Source of the DNA: a virus
IMG/VR virus record: IMGVR_UViG_3300045282_000239
Location: 1-23,166 of that record
DNA length: 23,166 nt
Direction: 5' to 3' (one strand)
Positions 6,194 through 14,290 of this stretch are shown here, piece by piece. The position numbers were made by a program, and so were the translations under genes. Within the stretch, counting starts at the first letter, position 1. Each line of letters begins with the position of its first letter. The notes under the pieces were generated by a model. It made no database searches. It was not told the DNA's origin and saw nothing but the letters and a program-made list of their open reading frames with translations.

Positions 6194-8120
6194 CACGAGC
6201 AAGATGGGTCCATTGGTAGCGCCCGATGGCAGCGAGTTGAGCCCGGTCGCCCCCCAGCCGGAGGTCGATACCGAGGGGCAGGCCCAGACATCCGAGCAGG
6301 GATTCAACTCATTCGGTATCTCCGGCCTGACCCGCTATGGTCCCGTATCCCGCATCTATGAGGAATTCCTGCGGGAGCTGCAGGGTCCACAGGGGATGAA
6401 ATCCTACCGCGAGATGATGGACAATGATCCGATCGTGGGGGCGATCATGTTTGCGGCCCAGCACCTCTGCCGCAAGGTCAGCTTCCACATCAAGCCCGCC
6501 GATTCCACCCCCGAGGCCCGCGCCGTCGCCGATTTCGTGGGCGGCTGCCTGTTCGATGACATGGAGGCGACGTGGCCAGATACCCTCTCCGAAATCATCA
6601 CCATGATCCCATTCGGGTGGGCGCTCATGGAATTCAGGATGAAGCGGCGGATGGGGATGGAGCCCATCAATTTCACCCCGCCCGATGCCAGCGTGAGCGG
6701 TGAGAATGGAATCGGGACTCCGGTATCCGATTTTGCCCCATCCCGGTTCGAGGATGGTGGGATCGGGTTCCGCTCGTGGTCGCTCCGGTCCCAGGAGACA
6801 CTGTTCATGTGGGAATTCGATGAGGATTCCAATGCGACAGTGATGCAGCAGATGGCCCCGCCCGATTACCGGATCCGGCGCATCCCGCTCACCAAGTCGC
6901 TCCTGTTCCGTACCCAGGTTGCCAAGAATAACCCCGAGGGCAGATCGGCCCTCCGTAACGCCTGGGTATCGTACTACATGAAGAAGAACCTGCAGGTATT
7001 CGAGGGGATCGGCGTCGAGCGCGATCTCGCCGGGTACCCGATGATCCAGATCGAGAAGCCTGATATCAACAATGGGCTCGCCGTCCCCGATATCTGGAAT
7101 GCCCAGGACCCCAAGATGGTGACCCTGCTCGCCGCCATGCAGAAGATCGTGCGCTCGGTCAGGCGCGATGAGCAGGAGGGGATGGTGATGCCATGGTGGG
7201 CGAAATTCTCCCTGGTATCATCCGGATCGCGACGCGCTCACGATACCAACTCGATCATCAGCAGGTACGATCAGCGGATCGCCATGTCGATGATGGCTGA
7301 CTTCATCATGCTCGGGCATGAGGCGGTCGGGTCGAAGGCACTGGCCGCGACCAAGATCTCCTTGTTCACATCGGCGCTATCCTCGTTCATGGATACCGCA
7401 TCCGCGGTCGTTGACCGCCGCGCCATCCCCACCCTGCTCAAGTTCAATGGCATCCCCATGGAACTGGCCCCGACCCTCGAGCATGGTGACGTCGAATCGA
7501 TCAACATCCAGGAGCTCGGTGAGTTCATCTCCAAGCTGGCCGGTACCGGATTCAATCCGCTGGCCAGTTTCGAGGCCCAGAAGGCGGTATTGGAGGCCGC
7601 CCGCATCCCCACTACCGGCATCGTGGACCCCAGCGCCCCCAATGTCAGCGGCGAGCTTGGCGATTCCACGTCCGACATCAGCGGGTATGGTGCCCCGGTC
7701 GATCCACAGGGGACGACCACGGGTGCCCCATCGGTCCTCACCGCGAAGTCGGCGCAGGCCGCGAGGGTCGGATTGGCCAAGATGCAGGCGGATGTCGCCG
7801 CTCTCGGGGCCGGTCTGACCGCCCTCAATGACAATTTCAAGAAATACTTCGATATGGCCACGCCACCGGCCCCGCCCAATGTCACCGTCCACTCCCATGC
7901 CGCCCCGGTTACCATCAACCCGCCCGATATCAACGTCCATGCCGCGCCGGTCACCGTCCACCCCCCTGGCATCCACGTCGATGCTCCCGATATCCACGTC
8001 GATGCCCCGGAGATCACCGTGGTGACATCGGATGGTCGGGAGATGATTGTCGATCGTACCGTCAAGCGGGATGCTCAGGGTAATCTGCTGGGGTCAATTG
8101 ATCGGGTGAGGAGGGAATAG
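6186..8120 (+). CDS. Portal protein, DUF935/Mu gp29-like (644 aa)
   Basis: Forms the ring at the unique capsid vertex through which DNA enters. The N-terminus GLTRYGPVSRIYEEFLRELQG..., then SYREMMDNDPIVGAIMFAA, and PFGWALMEFRMKRR are typical of the DUF935-like portal group. The body extends to about residue 520. Residues about 560-615 hold a run of short beta repeats of the form AAPVTVHPP / IHVDAPDIHVDAPE, ending in a charged segment (DRTVKRDAQGN) often seen at portal C-termini. AAAGGA upstream supports ATG 6186. Position directly after terL agrees with the call. Confidence 0.88.
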   Translation: MANTSKMGPLVAPDGSELSPVAPQPEVDTEGQAQTSEQGFNSFGISGLTRYGPVSRIYEEFLRELQGPQGMKSYREMMDNDPIVGAIMFAAQHLCRKVSFHIKPADSTPEARAVADFVGGCLFDDMEATWPDTLSEIITMIPFGWALMEFRMKRRMGMEPINFTPPDASVSGENGIGTPVSDFAPSRFEDGGIGFRSWSLRSQETLFMWEFDEDSNATVMQQMAPPDYRIRRIPLTKSLLFRTQVAKNNPEGRSALRNAWVSYYMKKNLQVFEGIGVERDLAGYPMIQIEKPDINNGLAVPDIWNAQDPKMVTLLAAMQKIVRSVRRDEQEGMVMPWWAKFSLVSSGSRRAHDTNSIISRYDQRIAMSMMADFIMLGHEAVGSKALAATKISLFTSALSSFMDTASAVVDRRAIPTLLKFNGIPMELAPTLEHGDVESINIQELGEFISKLAGTGFNPLASFEAQKAVLEAARIPTTGIVDPSAPNVSGELGDSTSDISGYGAPVDPQGTTTGAPSVLTAKSAQAARVGLAKMQADVAALGAGLTALNDNFKKYFDMATPPAPPNVTVHSHAAPVTINPPDINVHAAPVTVHPPGIHVDAPDIHVDAPEITVVTSDGREMIVDRTVKRDAQGNLLGSIDRVRRE

Positions 8121-8543
8121 ATGGCCCACGATCTCAAGCTGTCGCACGTCGCCGCATCGGCGGGTATCGATGCAGTGCTCGCCCTCCTCAATGGAGGGTT
8201 CATCGATATCTACGATGGGGCGAAACCGGCCAATGCCAATATCGCGGTCGGATCGCAGGTCCGATTGGCCAATTTGCAGCTGGGGACGCCTGCATTCGCG
8301 CCCGCCGTTGCTGGGATCGCGGTCGCCAACCCGATCGGCCCCTGCCTAGACAACGATGCCAACGGGACCGCGAGCTGGGCGAGGTTGCGCAAGTCCGATC
8401 ATTCGACTGCAGTCCTCGATCTGACGGTCGGGCAGGATGCGCCGGGCGGTCCCGCCAACTGCGATATCAATCTGGACAACATTAATATCCAGATCCATGC
8501 CCAGACCACCATTCTCACACTGATGTTACAGTTGCCCGAATAG
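8121..8543 (+). CDS. Small virion-like structural protein (140 aa)
   Basis: Begins immediately after the portal stop with GAGGAGGG upstream. The sequence has the layout of a phage protein type I have seen near portal genes: a helical start (AASAGIDAVLALLNGGFIDIYDGAKPA), an LQLGTPAF segment, then NGTASWARLRKSDHSTAVLDLTVG and a beta-rich C-terminus (NINIQIHAQTTILTLMLQLP). These are Gly/Ala/Thr-rich beta proteins without assigned enzymatic role, probably structural or fibre-associated. No signal peptide or membrane segment is seen. The function is inferred from form and location only. Confidence 0.7.
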   Translation: MAHDLKLSHVAASAGIDAVLALLNGGFIDIYDGAKPANANIAVGSQVRLANLQLGTPAFAPAVAGIAVANPIGPCLDNDANGTASWARLRKSDHSTAVLDLTVGQDAPGGPANCDINLDNINIQIHAQTTILTLMLQLPE

Positions 8544-8558
8544 GGCAGGGAGATCCAG

Positions 8559-9047
8559 ATGGCCGTCCTCGATTTCGTCCAGGTCGCCACCGATGGGCCG
8601 GGCAAGCGCATCGTCAATGTCAAGCATACCGGGGCCGGTCCCGGCGGGGTCGATGTCTACGGGCAGGTTACCCACGTCACCGACCCCACCGATCCTACCA
8701 AGGTGGTCGGGGCCGCGAGTGCCCTGCCCTCTCCATCGGCCGTCGGCATGGTCATGCGTGAGGCCCCCCACAATGTCGATACCGGCAATCTGCTGCTCAC
8801 CGCCGCGATCCAGACCCTGGTATCGGGCGATGTCTGGGGGCATCACCTGTTCATTGTCAACCTCACCGACTCCATCCACTGGATCGGCATCGAGGATGCC
8901 GCTGGCCACAAGTACCTGACTATGTACCCGCTGCCGCCCCGCGATTTCCGTTCGATTCCGTTGGGCGGGATGAAATTCACCGGTGGGGTATTCGCCACCA
9001 CCGATGAAGATTCGTTAATCCGTGCGCAGTTCGTGGGAGATCAGTAA
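8559..9047 (+). CDS. Virion-associated beta-rich protein (162 aa), unknown
   Basis: ATG 8559 has GGGAG six bases upstream; the stop overlaps the next start (TAATG at 9044-9048). The protein starts MAVLDFVQVATDGPGKRIVNV and is beta-rich throughout, with Gly/Pro/Thr turns and a C-terminal LPPRDFRSIPLGGMKFTGG segment of the sort found in tail-spike or fibre accessory proteins. It is directly coupled to the large repeat protein downstream, which suggests the two work together. No catalytic motif is seen. Confidence 0.65.
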   Translation: MAVLDFVQVATDGPGKRIVNVKHTGAGPGGVDVYGQVTHVTDPTDPTKVVGAASALPSPSAVGMVMREAPHNVDTGNLLLTAAIQTLVSGDVWGHHLFIVNLTDSIHWIGIEDAAGHKYLTMYPLPPRDFRSIPLGGMKFTGGVFATTDEDSLIRAQFVGDQ

Positions 9048-12000
9048 TGCGATCCAAGATTATAGCGATTGTCGTCCTCATCCTGATGCTATCGACCGGC
9101 CTGAGCGGTCAGGATCAGTTTACATCGGCCACGCTCAGCTCGGCGACCTGTCCCGGCAGCGGCTGTGTGACCCTCCAGATCGCCAATGGGGCGACCGCCG
9201 CCATTCAGATCACCGGTACGTGGGTAGGTGTCCAGACGTTCCAAGCGACGGTCGATGGTACCACATTCTTCCAGATCCCGAATACCATCCCCGCTACCGC
9301 CAATGGCATGTGGACATTCAGCGTCGCTGGCTTCCGTGCGGTGAGGGTACGGACGACCACATTCACATCGGGGTCGGCAGTTGTCTCGCTCCGGGTATCG
9401 ACTGCCTCTACCGGGATCATCGCCAGCCGCTCGGTGACCGGTACAATGGCCAGCAGTGGGACATCCTTCGACATCGATACTACTGGGATGGCGACGCTGA
9501 TCGGGTACGAGAATACGAACGCGACCGCGCAGTACTCCCTGTACGGATCGGCCGATGGAGTGAACTTCTACGATATCATCCCGGTCACCCAGCCGGGATC
9601 TGCCGGGCAGGGATACCCGGATATTCAGCGTACAACCGTTATTCAGAGCATGTTCAAGGCAAATGTTGCAGGTCATGCTATGGTGCGTCTCTCTCGATTC
9701 GGCGGCACCGGATCGGCGAATTGGACGTTTGGACTATCGCCTGCTCCATACAACACCGGATCGTCGGTGGTGGTATTCGGTCCGAATGGGAACGGGATCA
9801 CGGTCGATGGAAGTGGCCTGCTGAAAGTCGATGCCAGCGGCACCAACCTGAACGTTTCCGGTATTGATACCGAGAGCGGCAGTCCTTCTGCCTTCCATTT
9901 GAATGTCGGCGGAATCTACAACGACAGTATGGCGGCCGTGACGCCATCGGCGCGTACTGGCGGATTCAGGATCACCCCTAACCACGCGTTGCATGTGAAT
10001 CTGCGCGACCAGTCAGGGGCCGAGTTGACGTCGCTACCCGTGACTGGCACGTTCTTTCAGGCCATCCAGCCGGTCAGCGGGACGTTCTGGCAGGCCACCC
10101 AGCCGGTTTCGATTGCGACCATGCCATCGACTCCGGTAACGGGAACATTCTGGCAGACGACTCAGCCGATATCAGGGACCGTGACCGCCACCGGACCTGT
10201 CACCGACACCCAGCTGCGGGCGACCCCGGTCCCGGTATCGGGAACCGTGACCGCGACCACAGGCGGCCTCACAGACACGCAGCTGCGAGCGTCTGGTGTT
10301 GGAATCCTCGGTGTCCCCCTTACCGCGACCGGGACGATTACGGCGAACGCGCAGAACGTTACTATCAATATGTCGGCGGCATCCTATGGCACCGTTGGGA
10401 TCAGCAACACCGGGACATGGAATGGGGCGCTCACTGCCCAGACCAGTGTGGATGGAACGAATTGGGCTGATACCGTTGCGTGTGATACATCGAGCGGAAC
10501 TTGCTCGGCTATCCTCGTCCCCAGCACTACTTCCGTCGCCAACGTCTCCGGCGCGCACTCATTCCGGATCCTGAGTTCCGCCGGAACAACTGGGACCACG
10601 ACGATCAACCTGCGGGCGACCTCGATGTCCGCGAATATGATCCGCCTGTCCAACGCAGTCAGCCTCGCGGGAGCACCGACGGTCAGCCTCGCGTTCGGAA
10701 CCGAGGTCAACCAGAACGTGCTATCCACGTGGAATGTCGCGCTCGCGTCTGTTCCGACGCACGCGGTCACCGGTCCGGTGACGGACACCCAGCTGCGAGC
10801 CTCCGCTGTTCCGGTCTCCCTCGCGACGGTTCCCTCTCACGCTGTTACCATCGCGACCCTCCCTGCCCTGACGGCCGGTTCCGCCGTTATCGGTCACGTC
10901 ATCAACGATACGGGGTCTACGACGGCGGTTACCGGGACGGTCGCCGTTAGCGGACCTATTACCGATACCCAGATCCGAGCGACGCCGCTGCCGGTGACGG
11001 GTACCATGACCGCGAACGCCGTCATCTCGACGGTGAACAGTTCGACCGCGACCCTCGGCATCGGCGCGGTGTTCACCGGGACATCAGAGGACATCACCGA
11101 GTATGCCGACATACGGGTCTACGTCTTCGCGGATCAGGCATCCGCGACCGACGGTCTTTCGATCCAACAGTCAAGTAACGGAACCAACTGGGATGTGACC
11201 GACGTCTATACCATCCCGGCATCGACCGGGAAGACCTTCAGCGTCCCGGCCTCGGCGAAATTCTATCGGGTGGTATACACCAACGGCGGGGTCGCCAATA
11301 CCGCCTTCCGCCTACAGACCATCTTCCGCAAGGTCGTAACCAAGTCATCGTCGGTGCGCCCGCAGGATGCGCGGACCAACGACAACGACATGGAAGAGGC
11401 GGCGGCCTACATCAGCGGGTTCAACGGGACTACATGGGATCGAATCCGATCGGGCGGCAATAACAACGATGCCGAGGCGGTCGCCACCACCGGGCAGCTC
11501 GATGTCGAAGCGCACAACATGGCGTACAATGGGGCGACCTGGGATCGCATCCGTACATCGGTGAAGGGGACGCAGGCGACCACCGCTCTCGCCACCCAGG
11601 ATCTCAAGGATTCCGGCCGCACCTCTGTAATGATCACCGCGACGGTCGCTTCGACGGCGACTGCCGAGACGCTGATCACGCTGACCCGCAGTGTCGGCCT
11701 CGCGGCGACCGGCACCTGTAGCTCCTGCACGATTACCACCGGGAAACGGTTTCGAATTCAATCGATCGCGATCTCTGCCCGCAAAAGCACAGGAACCGTC
11801 GCCGCGAACGTTACGGTCAATTTCCGTGCGGCCGTTGCGGGTGCGACCACGGCAGCGTCACCGCTCCAGATGCATTTCATGGCCCCGTTGCCAGCCAGCG
11901 CCGTTGCCGTACTGTTTCCTCCGATCATGATTCCTGACGGCTTCGAGATTGATTCCAACTCGGCGACTAATACGTTCGGCATGACGATCACAGATCCGGG

Positions 12001-12061
12001 CTGGGTGACCGCCGCACAGATCTCGACTTTCGATATCACGCTCGTCGGATACGAGTATTAG
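9047..12061 (+). CDS. Large multi-domain repeat protein with signal peptide; fibre/adhesin-like (1004 aa)
   Basis: The N-terminus MRSKIIAIVVLILMLSTGLSG is a textbook signal peptide (basic start, 13-residue hydrophobic core, small residues before QDQ). Residues about 23-125 and 128-235 are beta-sandwich-like units (QATVDGTTFF; YGSADGVNFYD). Residues about 328-420 carry PVSGTFWQATQPVS and DTQLRATPVPVSG repeats. A third sandwich (437-531, QTSVDGTNWAD) is followed by more DTQLRA repeats, a fourth (about 665-767, QQSSNGTNWD) and two NGTTWDRIR units near 790 and 827, then a C-terminal beta domain. The composition is Thr/Ser/Ala/Gly-rich. The repeats are typical of phage fibre or adhesion proteins; the signal peptide is not. 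Coupled to the upstream gene by TAATG. Confidence 0.75.
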   Translation: MRSKIIAIVVLILMLSTGLSGQDQFTSATLSSATCPGSGCVTLQIANGATAAIQITGTWVGVQTFQATVDGTTFFQIPNTIPATANGMWTFSVAGFRAVRVRTTTFTSGSAVVSLRVSTASTGIIASRSVTGTMASSGTSFDIDTTGMATLIGYENTNATAQYSLYGSADGVNFYDIIPVTQPGSAGQGYPDIQRTTVIQSMFKANVAGHAMVRLSRFGGTGSANWTFGLSPAPYNTGSSVVVFGPNGNGITVDGSGLLKVDASGTNLNVSGIDTESGSPSAFHLNVGGIYNDSMAAVTPSARTGGFRITPNHALHVNLRDQSGAELTSLPVTGTFFQAIQPVSGTFWQATQPVSIATMPSTPVTGTFWQTTQPISGTVTATGPVTDTQLRATPVPVSGTVTATTGGLTDTQLRASGVGILGVPLTATGTITANAQNVTINMSAASYGTVGISNTGTWNGALTAQTSVDGTNWADTVACDTSSGTCSAILVPSTTSVANVSGAHSFRILSSAGTTGTTTINLRATSMSANMIRLSNAVSLAGAPTVSLAFGTEVNQNVLSTWNVALASVPTHAVTGPVTDTQLRASAVPVSLATVPSHAVTIATLPALTAGSAVIGHVINDTGSTTAVTGTVAVSGPITDTQIRATPLPVTGTMTANAVISTVNSSTATLGIGAVFTGTSEDITEYADIRVYVFADQASATDGLSIQQSSNGTNWDVTDVYTIPASTGKTFSVPASAKFYRVVYTNGGVANTAFRLQTIFRKVVTKSSSVRPQDARTNDNDMEEAAAYISGFNGTTWDRIRSGGNNNDAEAVATTGQLDVEAHNMAYNGATWDRIRTSVKGTQATTALATQDLKDSGRTSVMITATVASTATAETLITLTRSVGLAATGTCSSCTITTGKRFRIQSIAISARKSTGTVAANVTVNFRAAVAGATTAASPLQMHFMAPLPASAVAVLFPPIMIPDGFEIDSNSATNTFGMTITDPGWVTAAQISTFDITLVGYEY
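10034..11001 (+). repeat. Internal coding repeats (VTGTFWQ.TQPVS and DTQLRA.PVPV units)
   Basis: Within the 1004-residue protein, three TGTFWQ-type units start near 10037, 10076 and 10139, and four DTQLRA/DTQIRA units near 10205, 10274, 10787 and 10964. DNA copies have diverged (for example gacacccagctgcg versus gatacccagatccg), so these are old duplications kept at protein level. One sandwich domain (10357-10640) separates the two repeat groups. Confidence 0.7.
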
Positions 12062-12074
12062 CTAGGGAATCGCT

Positions 12075-12503
12075 ATGCTCCTCGATCTACGGTCCCTCTA
12101 CGAGGCCGCCGGGGTCGTCTCCCCCGATTCAGTCGGGTCGGGAGCAGCTACCCTTGCCCACATCGTCGCATCGGGGACAGGGACATCGACCGGGGCAACC
12201 GCTCCCCCTATCGATCACGGTGGCCTCCCCATCGCGATATCCGGTCATGCGTGGCCGGATCAGCCGGGGTGGAAGATCCCGAGGAAGGAACGCCCATCTA
12301 CCGGCAGCGGGTGGGCGGCCACCGATCGGGTGATCGCATCCGGGAGCGGCAAATCGACGCTGCGCCCGGTCCACCATCCGCCGCTTACCAGGATCTCATC
12401 GAAAGGGCACGGGTACGCATCCCTGAGCGCGATCCAGTGTGAGGGGCGCGGCACCCACGATCGGATTCGACTGGAGGATGAGGAATGGCTGGCGATCACG
12501 TAA
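12075..12503 (+). CDS. Hypothetical protein (142 aa)
   Basis: ATG 12075 has AGGGA six bases upstream, 14 bases after the large repeat gene. The start MLLDLRSLYEAAGVV is probably a short helix; the rest is Gly/Ser/Thr-rich (ASGTGTSTGATAPPIDHGGLP) with basic C-terminal parts and looks flexible or fibrous. No family is recognised. The end overlaps the next gene by 19 bases. It may be a small partner of the fibre-like protein upstream, but this is only from position. Confidence 0.55.
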   Translation: MLLDLRSLYEAAGVVSPDSVGSGAATLAHIVASGTGTSTGATAPPIDHGGLPIAISGHAWPDQPGWKIPRKERPSTGSGWAATDRVIASGSGKSTLRPVHHPPLTRISSKGHGYASLSAIQCEGRGTHDRIRLEDEEWLAIT

Positions 12504-12745
12504 GCACGGAGTCGATGGCATGCCCGACCTGCGGCTGCCATTGCAGCAGTGGTAAGGTCGGGCTGCCCGATCCCAATGCCGCCGAGCAGGTCCAGATCTC
12601 GATCGATGACCTGATCGCGATGTGCCACGAGCGGGCGAACAAGATGGGGAGCGGCAATCCCAATCGCCTGCTATTCCTCAATTGCGCCTACGCGATCCAC
12701 CAGCTGGCAACCCGGCTGTCGTTCTTTGAGGGCACCGTCCACTGA
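12485..12745 (+). CDS. Small cysteine-rich protein (86 aa)
   Basis: ATG 12485 follows GGAGGATGAGGA. The N-terminus has CPTCGCHC, a CxxCxCxC cluster that could bind zinc or another metal with few other ligands nearby (a later Cys lies in AMCHERA). Residues 35-80 are probably two helices (ISIDDLIAMCHERANKM; LLFLNCAYAIHQLATRLSFF). This looks like a small metal-stabilised helical protein. Function unknown. It sits between the fibre-like block and a helix-turn-helix gene. Confidence 0.6.
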   Translation: MAGDHVSTESMACPTCGCHCSSGKVGLPDPNAAEQVQISIDDLIAMCHERANKMGSGNPNRLLFLNCAYAIHQLATRLSFFEGTVH

Positions 12746-12753
12746 GGGGGCAT

Positions 12754-13236
12754 ATGGAAGATGATCCAGATCTGATTACCGTGCAGCAGTTCGCCGACCG
12801 CTACCGCGTCGATGCCTCGATGGTCCGCTCGTGGGTACGCTCCGGCCACATCGCCTATGAACTGGTAGGACCGCGCCGGTTGCGCCGGGTACGGGTATCG
12901 GCCCTCGTGGTCCCGATCGTACCGCCCACAATCATTCCACCGCCGCCGCCGGGTCCACGCAACTGCGATCCGGAGATCACGATCATTCTGCCATCGCCCT
13001 CGACCGAGCCGCCGTGGTCGGTAGATTTTTCCTGTGAGAGCGACAATGGGGAGGGCACTCCCAATCCGGCAGATGAGCACACCGAGTTCGACAAGGAAAT
13101 CAAAGAAGGAGAGGCAGATGGGAATCAACGACCGGATGGTGGACCCCGAGAAGAACCCGCTGGTGTCGGAGGAAATGAAAAAGGTACTGGTCGAGGAAAA
13201 GCGAAGGGAGCAAAACGAGACGCTCGCCGTCCTTGA
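12754..13236 (+). CDS. Excisionase/MerR-like helix-turn-helix protein with low-complexity tail (160 aa)
   Basis: Residues about 7-48 form a winged helix-turn-helix of the excisionase/MerR type: LITVQQFADRYRVDASMVRSWVRSGHIAYELVGPRRLRRVRVSAL (given in parts: TVQQFADRYRVDASMVRSW, then GHIAYELV, then a basic wing). A proline-rich segment follows (IIPPPPPGP), then an acidic and finally Gly/Arg/Lys-rich tail. The tail beyond 13118 overlaps the next gene in another frame and has poor third-position GC, so it may carry little constraint. GAGGGGG upstream supports ATG 12754. Probably DNA binding; target unknown. Unusual in a structural block. Confidence 0.7.
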   Translation: MEDDPDLITVQQFADRYRVDASMVRSWVRSGHIAYELVGPRRLRRVRVSALVVPIVPPTIIPPPPPGPRNCDPEITIILPSPSTEPPWSVDFSCESDNGEGTPNPADEHTEFDKEIKEGEADGNQRPDGGPREEPAGVGGNEKGTGRGKAKGAKRDARRP

Positions 13237-13420
13237 TGTCCTGCGCCGTACCCGTAAGGCCAGAGGCGGGGTCGGTGCCCCCCTCAAGGTGCCTGCCCAC
13301 CTCGGCGGCACCGATGATGGCCTAATCGTCCTCACCGACCCCGATAGCATTGAGGAGCTGGTAGAGAACGAGCGCGAGGAGGCCAGTAAGGGTGATAAGC
13401 CGATCGATCTCAAGGATTGA
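13118..13420 (+). CDS. Small charged protein (100 aa), unknown
   Basis: ATG 13118 has AAGGAG six bases upstream and the frame shows the GC-rich third positions typical of this genome from the first codons, so the start is placed here although it lies inside the previous gene. The product is highly charged: a helical N-terminal half (NPLVSEEMKKVLVEEKRREQNETLAVLDVLRRTRKARG), a middle GVGAPLKVPAHLGGTDDG and an acidic helix (IEELVENEREEASKG). Such proteins can be scaffolding or assembly factors; I do not recognise it. The stop is two bases from the glycosyltransferase start. Confidence 0.65.
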   Translation: MGINDRMVDPEKNPLVSEEMKKVLVEEKRREQNETLAVLDVLRRTRKARGGVGAPLKVPAHLGGTDDGLIVLTDPDSIEELVENEREEASKGDKPIDLKD

Positions 13421-13422
13421 TC

Positions 13423-13992
13423 ATGATCACCACCCCACCCCGATTCTCGGTGATCGTGGCAACGATCGGGCGCGATACCCTCCCTCGCGCCCTCCGTTCC
13501 CTCGCCTCCCAGCCGCTATCTCACGGCGATGAGGTCCTGGTCGTCGGCGCTAGCGATCGGGTCAATCGCCTTGCTACCACATTCGGGTACACCTATATCC
13601 ATTGTAAACCCGGTGGCGATTACGGGGCGGCCGAGCGGACATTAGGGATGGAGTATGCCCGCGGTACCCACCTAGCATTCCTGGATGATGATGATGTCTA
13701 CCTTCCGGGGGCATTCAATGCGATGCGGCAGGTGGCTGTCGAGCACCCCGCCAGCCCCATCATGTTCCGCATGATCGATCCCAATGGGGCGCTGTTATGG
13801 ATGGATCCCGAGATCCGGATGGGCAATCACGGCACCCCCCAGTTCGTACCTCCCAACTATCCTACCAAGCTGGGCAAGTGGACATCCCGGTACGAGGGTG
13901 ATTTCGACTTCTGCACATCGACCCTCGCCCTCTACCCGCCCAATTCCCTGATCTGGTCCACGGCCATCATCTATGCTTGCCGTCCCAAGTAA
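13423..13992 (+). CDS. GT-A fold glycosyltransferase, family 2-like (189 aa)
   Basis: Transfers a sugar from a nucleotide-sugar donor to an acceptor. The N-terminus FSVIVATIGRDTLPRALRSLASQ is the nucleotide-binding strand and helix of family 2 enzymes. GMEYARGTHLAFLDDDDVYLPGA at about 75-97 contains the DxD metal site (D88-D91) with the usual preceding A-G-x-x-x-x-F context. After it come a short acceptor part and an aromatic C-terminus. At 189 residues it is a minimal catalytic domain with no membrane segment, so it is likely cytoplasmic and acts on phage proteins or soluble donors. AAGGA upstream supports ATG 13423. Location among virion genes points to virion glycosylation; this is inference. 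Confidence 0.8.
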   Translation: MITTPPRFSVIVATIGRDTLPRALRSLASQPLSHGDEVLVVGASDRVNRLATTFGYTYIHCKPGGDYGAAERTLGMEYARGTHLAFLDDDDVYLPGAFNAMRQVAVEHPASPIMFRMIDPNGALLWMDPEIRMGNHGTPQFVPPNYPTKLGKWTSRYEGDFDFCTSTLALYPPNSLIWSTAIIYACRPK

Positions 13993-14221
13993 GCCGATCA
14001 AGAGGAAGCCCCTCCCCGAGGCGATCAGCGTCCGCCAGACCGCCGAGATCCTCGGGGTGTGCACCCTCACCATCCGCCGATGGATCAAGCGGCGGTACAT
14101 TAAAGCTTATCGGGTCGGTCCTTTCCTGATTCGCATCCCGCGCAGCGAGATCTCGCGGATGCGCACCGTCATGGTCGTCGATGAGGATAAGTACAGCCAC
14201 CCCCTATATCCCAGGGTGTAA
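13973..14221 (+). CDS. Excisionase-like helix-turn-helix protein (82 aa)
   Basis: Residues about 17-58 have the layout of the helix-turn-helix 17 (excisionase/MerR) group: AISVRQTAEILGVCTLTIRRW, then IKRRYIKAYRVGPFLIRIPRSEI as the wing. A basic N-terminus (KPIKRKPLPEA) and a short tail complete it. It overlaps the glycosyltransferase end by 20 bases and has no clear ribosome binding site, so translation may be coupled. Role could be transcription control or DNA architecture. No integrase is visible nearby, so excisionase function is not supported. Confidence 0.7.
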   Translation: MLAVPSKPIKRKPLPEAISVRQTAEILGVCTLTIRRWIKRRYIKAYRVGPFLIRIPRSEISRMRTVMVVDEDKYSHPLYPRV

Positions 14222-14290
14222 CCTCCGGACATATGCACAATTATTAACAATTAACCGGCCTTCCCTCTGAGGCATGCTCCAATCCGTGGT

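Noticed and set aside
7271-8065. 264-aa leftward frame
   Set aside because: Antisense shadow of the portal gene, Ser/Ala-rich.
13973-14221. Excisionase of a nearby integration module
   Set aside because: Only the helix-turn-helix fold is supported; there is no integrase or attachment site in the window.
14222-14290. AT-richer gap with TTAACA and ATTAAC words before the protease gene, as a promoter
   Set aside because: No -35/-10 pair with acceptable spacing that I can support.
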